Part shown: piece after piece, positions 6,311 through 9,138 of the stretch
Position numbering within the stretch: the stretch's first letter is position 1
How the letters are laid out: each line of letters opens with the position of its first letter
Assembly: GCA_903970295.1 (NCBI GenBank)
Contig: CAJCHQ010000773.1
Span: forward strand, 1-9,138
Length of the DNA stretch: 9,138 nucleotides
From: Bryobacterales bacterium
GTDB lineage: Bacteria > Cyanobacteriota > Vampirovibrionia > Obscuribacterales > Obscuribacteraceae
Direction of reading: 5' to 3'
Program-made: the position numbers and the translations under genes
The notes under the pieces: generated by a model
Database searches by the model: none
What the model was told of the DNA's origin: nothing
Seen by the model: the letters and a program-made list of their open reading frames with translations, nothing else

Positions 6311-6732
6311 TGCCCTGAGTTCTTGCGTGCCAGTGTCACGCTTGGCGTCGCCCCATCGAGCCGCTCGGGTTTGCTGATGCGCACACGCGCGGATAATATA
6401 CGTTTGTCTTCGAACAAGGTGGCGATAATTTTGCCGGCAAGACTTTCCAAAAGTTTGTGCGACCGAGTTTCGATGATATGCATGACCGATTTATGCACGC
6501 TCGAATAATTGACGGTGTCGTTTATATCATCACTTTGCTGGGCTGCCGAGAGGTTCGCCGTGATTTCGATGTCTACGATAAGCGGTCGCAAAACTGACCG
6601 TTCACGTTCTGTGACACCATGCTTACCCAACACCCGAATGCGGCGAATGCGGATCGTATCGGTAGCATCCAGGTGCTCGAAACTGGTTTCATCGCTTTGT
6701 TTTTCGATTTCGCCGTCGAGACTCTTCCCCAT
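6307..6732 (-). CDS. folB: FolB, dihydroneopterin aldolase
   Basis: FolB cleaves dihydroneopterin to 6-hydroxymethyl-dihydropterin and glycolaldehyde, the step before FolK. The protein has 141 residues. After about 25 non-conserved residues comes the family core: IRRIRVLGKHGVTERERS (HG near 38-39, with the conserved Glu region after it), INDTVNYSSVH (70-80), LLESLA (94-99) with the pterin-anchoring Glu, and VRISKPE with the catalytic Lys at about 121. The start chosen is ATG 6730-6732, one base after the folP TAG, with GGGAG at 6741-6745, 8 nt upstream. An earlier in-frame ATG at 6781-6783 would overlap folP by 50 nt and add 17 low-complexity residues without a well-placed ribosome site, so it is less likely. 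The N-terminal tail is longer than in typical members of about 120 residues. FolX-type epimerase activity cannot be excluded from motifs alone, but position and motifs favour FolB. Confidence 0.93.
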   Translation of the reverse strand: MGKSLDGEIEKQSDETSFEHLDATDTIRIRRIRVLGKHGVTERERSVLRPLIVDIEITANLSAAQQSDDINDTVNYSSVHKSVMHIIETRSHKLLESLAGKIIATLFEDKRILSARVRISKPERLDGATPSVTLARKNSGQ

Positions 6733-6733
6733 A

Positions 6734-7633
6734 CTACTGGCTCCCGCTGCCGTTTTCGCCGGCGCTGTTGCGAACAATTGCATCGCTGACTTGAACGACT
6801 TCCTTCATCTCGGCTACATCGTGCACGCGCACGATATCGATGCTGCTTGCCACCGCCAGCGCCACCGCTGCAGCGGTGCCGAAAACTCTGTTTTCAACCG
6901 GTTGCCCGGTCAGCTTGCCGATAAACGACTTGCGCGACGCTCCAAGAAGGGTAGGAAAACCCAGTGCCGGTAAGCGGTGCAATTGATTGAGCACGGCTAA
7001 ATTGTGCTCGGCTAATTTGCCGAAACCTATGCCGGGATCGAGAATGATTTGCTCCGGCTCGATCCCTGCTCGCACAGCCTTTTCGGCGTGGGCATTGAGA
7101 AAGCGCAAGACCGCTTCGACCACTCCTGCCGAGTCGTAAATGGGCTTTTCTTGATTGTGCATGATCACAACCGGCAACTTGTGTGACGCTACCAGCTCGA
7201 TCAATTCGGCTTTTAAGCCCCAGATCGAATTGAGTATGTCGGCTCCGGCAGCCACTGCCTGCTCGAGTACCGCCCTTTTAGTGGTGTCGATTGAGATTAT
7301 TGCTTCAGCTTTGGCCTCTCGCAGGGCGGCAATTACAGGCACGACGCGCCTGATTTCTTCTGCCTCAGAGATGGGTGTGAAGCCTGGTCTGGTCGATTCA
7401 CCGCCGACGTCTACGATGGCGGCTCCTTGATTGATTTGCTCGAGGGCGCGATTGACTGCGTCGGCTGAACTACTGATGCCGTCTCCGGAAAAAGAATCCG
7501 GTGTGACATTGACGATGCCCATTAGTAAAGTTCGTGAGCCCCAGGCATGTTGCCAGTTGCGGATCCGCAAGCTGCCTCTTTCGGCACGGACTTTTGGTTC
7601 GGCAACGGTGGCATTGCACTTCTGGGGCTCCAC
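6734..7633 (-). CDS. folP: FolP, dihydropteroate synthase
   Basis: FolP condenses 4-aminobenzoate with dihydropterin pyrophosphate to dihydropteroate and is the sulfonamide target. The protein has 299 residues, a TIM-barrel of normal size with about 30 extra residues in front. The motifs are GIVNVTPDSFSGDG (39-52), DVGGESTRPG (75-84), SIDTTK (114-119), ILNSIWGL (133-140, where relatives usually have Asn-Asp), ILDPGIGFGK (197-206), GASRKSFIG (231-239) with the substrate Lys235, and C-terminal RVHDVAEMK (269-277). The key pterin and pABA ligands are present. The start is GTG 7631-7633, 6 nt after the TAG of the CADD gene. AGGA inside that gene's last codons is 11 nt upstream, consistent with coupling. 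Its pABA is probably made by the upstream CADD protein. Confidence 0.97.
   Translation of the reverse strand: MEPQKCNATVAEPKVRAERGSLRIRNWQHAWGSRTLLMGIVNVTPDSFSGDGISSSADAVNRALEQINQGAAIVDVGGESTRPGFTPISEAEEIRRVVPVIAALREAKAEAIISIDTTKRAVLEQAVAAGADILNSIWGLKAELIELVASHKLPVVIMHNQEKPIYDSAGVVEAVLRFLNAHAEKAVRAGIEPEQIILDPGIGFGKLAEHNLAVLNQLHRLPALGFPTLLGASRKSFIGKLTGQPVENRVFGTAAAVALAVASSIDIVRVHDVAEMKEVVQVSDAIVRNSAGENGSGSQ
6741..6745 (-). promoter_or_regulatory. Shine-Dalgarno deciding the folB start
   Basis: GGGAG on the minus strand lies inside the last codons of folP, 8 nt before ATG 6730-6732. The folP stop and folB start are separated by one base, an arrangement typical of coupled translation. Confidence 0.55.
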
Positions 7634-7639
7634 TATCTT

Positions 7640-8335
7640 CTAGTTCCTGCTAGTCGCGCACAGACGCTTGCGTTCGACACCGTCGAGGGCCAGCCATAAT
7701 GCTTTGGCTGCTTGCTCGGCAGAATTCAAGGCGGCTTCGCGAGCGGCTTGATCGTCGCCGACTTCGCGAGAGAGTAGCTCGAGCCAGGTGGCAGAGTGCT
7801 GAATGTCGTAGGCTTTATGCAAAGTGAAATAATAAGCAGTGCGATCATCGGCACCATAACGTTCTTTCAAGCCCACTTCTTTTTCAGTCGCGACGCGCGG
7901 AATTTGCGATTCGTAGGCGTAGAAGGCTGCCAGCGCCTCGACTGTGGTGCCGGTTGCGGCAACGGTGTCGAAAGTCTTGACGAGCTCGGTCATTTCGGGC
8001 AATGGCTTGTGCTTCTGGGCTTCGCCGCGATTGGCTCCCATACCTTCGGCGAAATCTAACCACAGATCGGCATGCGATCGGGCTTGCGGCGCTTCCTCGT
8101 CCTCTTTATTCTGGAGAACCATCTCGCGCGTTTCGCCATCAGGCAAACGGCTTTGCAGCTTGTCGAGATATTCGGGAAAGGCGCGGACGTGAGGATAATA
8201 ATCGCAGGCGTATTCACGGATGTCGTCGCGAGTCAATTCACCCATAGTCCAGGCCTTGTAAAAAGGGTGGCACAAAAGATCGTATTTGGCGATGCGGGCA
8301 TCGATTTCTTGTGAAAAGGATTGGGTGTTGTTCAT
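7640..8335 (-). CDS. CADD-family protein, predicted 4-aminobenzoate (pABA)-forming di-metal oxygenase
   Basis: This 231-residue haem-oxygenase-fold protein, a PqqC relative, closely resembles Chlamydia CADD: FYKAWTMGELT (25-35), YACDYYPHVRAFPEYL (42-57), HADLW (88-92), YESQIPRVATEK (141-152) and HKAYDIQH (173-180). In Chlamydia, CADD replaces the chorismate-based PabABC route. It makes pABA from one of its own tyrosines using a di-metal centre and O2. Matching positions here are metal ligands Glu80 (or 81), His88, Glu142, His173, Asp177 and His180, the sacrificial-type Tyr26 (Chlamydia Tyr27), and Lys152 as candidate amino donor. ATG 8333-8335 is preceded by GAGGG, 7 nt away. It is the first gene of the folate operon, directly before folP, which uses pABA. 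The family call is firm. Activity is inferred from residues and context. PqqC or TenA is less likely, since no PQQ or thiamin gene is nearby. Confidence 0.92.
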   Translation of the reverse strand: MNNTQSFSQEIDARIAKYDLLCHPFYKAWTMGELTRDDIREYACDYYPHVRAFPEYLDKLQSRLPDGETREMVLQNKEDEEAPQARSHADLWLDFAEGMGANRGEAQKHKPLPEMTELVKTFDTVAATGTTVEALAAFYAYESQIPRVATEKEVGLKERYGADDRTAYYFTLHKAYDIQHSATWLELLSREVGDDQAAREAALNSAEQAAKALWLALDGVERKRLCATSRN

Positions 8336-8363
8336 TGGCGGCCCTCAGAAGTGTTGACCGCTC

Positions 8364-8392
8364 AATATACTCAACCCTCCTTTACCAGACAA
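8364..8392 (-). promoter_or_regulatory. Sigma70-type promoter of the folate operon
   Basis: On the minus strand TTGTCT (8387-8392, 4 of 6 consensus) and TATATT (8364-8369, 5 of 6) are separated by exactly 17 nt. The predicted start near 8357 leaves a leader of about 21 nt that contains the ribosome site of the CADD gene. No riboswitch fits in so short a leader. Confidence 0.6.
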
Positions 8393-8474
8393 GAAGCCTT
8401 TCAAGATGTTCTCGAGGCGCAAGCCGCTAAAGCTGGTCCTGGGTTTTTTGTTACACCGCTTTAAACAAGCGATC

Positions 8475-8503
8475 TAAACAAACATTGCGCGGATGCTCGC
8501 GCA
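8475..8503 (-). terminator. Possible intrinsic terminator after the HD-domain gene
   Basis: Read on the minus strand, TGCGCG (8498-8503), a 6-nt loop and CGCGCA (8486-8491) form a perfect 6-bp GC-rich stem. It is followed by ATGTTTGTTT, T-rich but interrupted. It lies about 33 nt after the stop of the HD gene and upstream of the folate-operon promoter, a sensible place to end the former transcript. Confidence 0.4.
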
Positions 8504-8535
8504 GTCAAGAGGTTGTGCTCAGTCGAGGTTCAGCT

Positions 8536-9132
8536 TCAGGAGCTCGACCCGAGCGTCAGTGCTCGTTGCAGTTTCTGGCACAGAGCGGCTAATTCGCCGT
8601 GCAAATAGGGGTCGGTCTCCTGGGACATGGGCAGGTATACCAAGATAGTCTCCTGCAAGTATTGCCTCTGGAAATCGAGGTCGAATAAGTCGATCGCCTC
8701 TCTCATATTGTCCAGGCGCCCCGACAACTTCACAAGCCTGGTGGGGATGTTGGCTTTGGCGATGCGCCCATAGTAAGTGGAAAGTTGGTCGCTTCTGGCA
8801 ATATCGGGGTCTTTCGGCGGTTTCGTCAGGATCGAGACCATTAATGCTACATTTCGTCCGAATTCGCGTTCGATATTACCGGTGGTGACTCTACCATTGG
8901 CATTCTCGACAACGTCCTGGAGCAAGGCACCGCATACGGCAATCTGGTCTTTCAGACCAAGCTCTTCCAGAATGATAAGCGCCACTTTGAGAGGATGAAC
9001 GATGAAAGGTTCGGGTCGGGAACCGAGTTTATTAGACATGCGGTACTGACCCTCGTGCATTTCCTCGGCATACATAACGGCTTTCTGGATCAAAGATCGA
9101 TCAGCTTGCTTGAGTTGATCGACCTCGGTCAT
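8536..9132 (-). CDS. Short RelA/SpoT-type HD-domain protein, probably catalytically altered
   Basis: The protein has 198 residues, the size of single-domain small alarmone hydrolases (Mesh1-like). Recognisable are AEEMHEGQYR (22-31), PFIVHPLKVALIILEELG (42-59), ALLQDVVEN (69-77), IEREFGRNVALMVSILTK (87-104), YYGRI and LVKLSGRLDNMREA (133-146). Active members hydrolyse the 3'-pyrophosphate of (p)ppGpp with one Mn2+ held by two His and two Asp. Here His46 is kept, but the HD pair is Gln72-Asp73, the usual E-D is Glu76-Asn77, and the LADRLHNM motif reads LSGRLDNM, so its Asp is Gly138. Three of the usual metal or catalytic positions are thus changed, which suggests a binding or regulatory role. 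No synthetase or ACT/TGS domain is present. ATG 9130-9132 is used, but only six bases remain upstream with no stop, so the start and ribosome site are unverified. Confidence 0.82.
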   Translation of the reverse strand: MTEVDQLKQADRSLIQKAVMYAEEMHEGQYRMSNKLGSRPEPFIVHPLKVALIILEELGLKDQIAVCGALLQDVVENANGRVTTGNIEREFGRNVALMVSILTKPPKDPDIARSDQLSTYYGRIAKANIPTRLVKLSGRLDNMREAIDLFDLDFQRQYLQETILVYLPMSQETDPYLHGELAALCQKLQRALTLGSSS

Positions 9133-9138
9133 TAGCCG

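Noticed and set aside
7640..8335. PqqC or TenA assignment for the CADD-like protein
   Set aside because: The sequence follows CADD at the metal-ligand, Tyr26 and YESQIPR positions, and all downstream genes are folate genes.
8426..8456. GC-rich stretch followed by T6 (CTGGTCCTGGGTTTTTT) considered as a plus-strand terminator
   Set aside because: The GC stretch is a direct, not inverted, CTGG repeat, so no hairpin forms, and there is no plus-strand gene upstream.
8462..8481. Two TAAACAA copies 13 bp apart, considered as an operator or iteron
   Set aside because: Only two short A/T-rich copies, located between the HD-gene terminator and the folate promoter; chance is sufficient.
1..9138. CRISPR arrays, tRNA or rRNA genes, insertion sequences, toxin-antitoxin or phage-defence islands
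   Set aside because: No regular repeat-spacer pattern, cloverleaf, transposase motif or terminal inverted repeat pair was seen; the window reads as ordinary chromosomal genes.

Overview
This 9.1 kb window is bacterial, of moderate GC (about half by eye), and densely coded. Seven of its eight genes lie on the minus strand. No mobile element, CRISPR array, rRNA or tRNA is visible. The gene mix is a Chlamydia-type CADD protein inside a folate operon, a divergent ClpC-like ATPase, a MocR regulator and a DUF2252 protein. This does not fix the taxon: CADD-type folate genes occur in Chlamydiae and are scattered through other phyla. A lineage such as the non-photosynthetic relatives of Cyanobacteria is possible, but that is a guess.

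Layout. The segment 1-1708 (minus) is the N-terminal 569 codons of a divergent Clp/Hsp100 ATPase whose second AAA+ domain runs off the left edge. A 338-base gene-free stretch (1709-2046) follows, with a perfect 9-11-9 inverted repeat just upstream of the clp start. The segment 2047-3528 (minus) is a MocR/GntR-aminotransferase-type regulator with several changed PLP-site residues and an apparently leaderless start. The segment 3586-4704 (minus) is a DUF2252 protein. A divergent control region (4705-4968) carries a good sigma70-type promoter for the only plus-strand gene (4969-5793). That gene encodes an unrecognised helix-turn-helix plus coiled-coil protein with a Trp-rich C-terminus.

The core of the window is a compact four-gene minus-strand folate operon read from 8335 down to 5846: a CADD-family protein (4-aminobenzoate formation), folP, folB and folK. 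Junctions are tight: a 6-nt gap, a 1-nt gap and a 4-nt ATGA overlap. A convincing promoter sits at 8364-8392. FolB and FolK make and activate the pterin half, the CADD protein is predicted to supply the pABA half, and FolP joins them into dihydropteroate.

Upstream of that operon, 8536-9132 (minus) is a short RelA/SpoT-type HD-domain protein in which several metal-ligand residues have been replaced, so it is probably not an active alarmone hydrolase.

The most interesting points are the self-contained pABA-plus-pterin operon built around CADD, the degenerate HD protein, the altered PLP site of the MocR regulator, the dyad in front of the clp gene, and the HTH/coiled-coil/Trp-tail protein.
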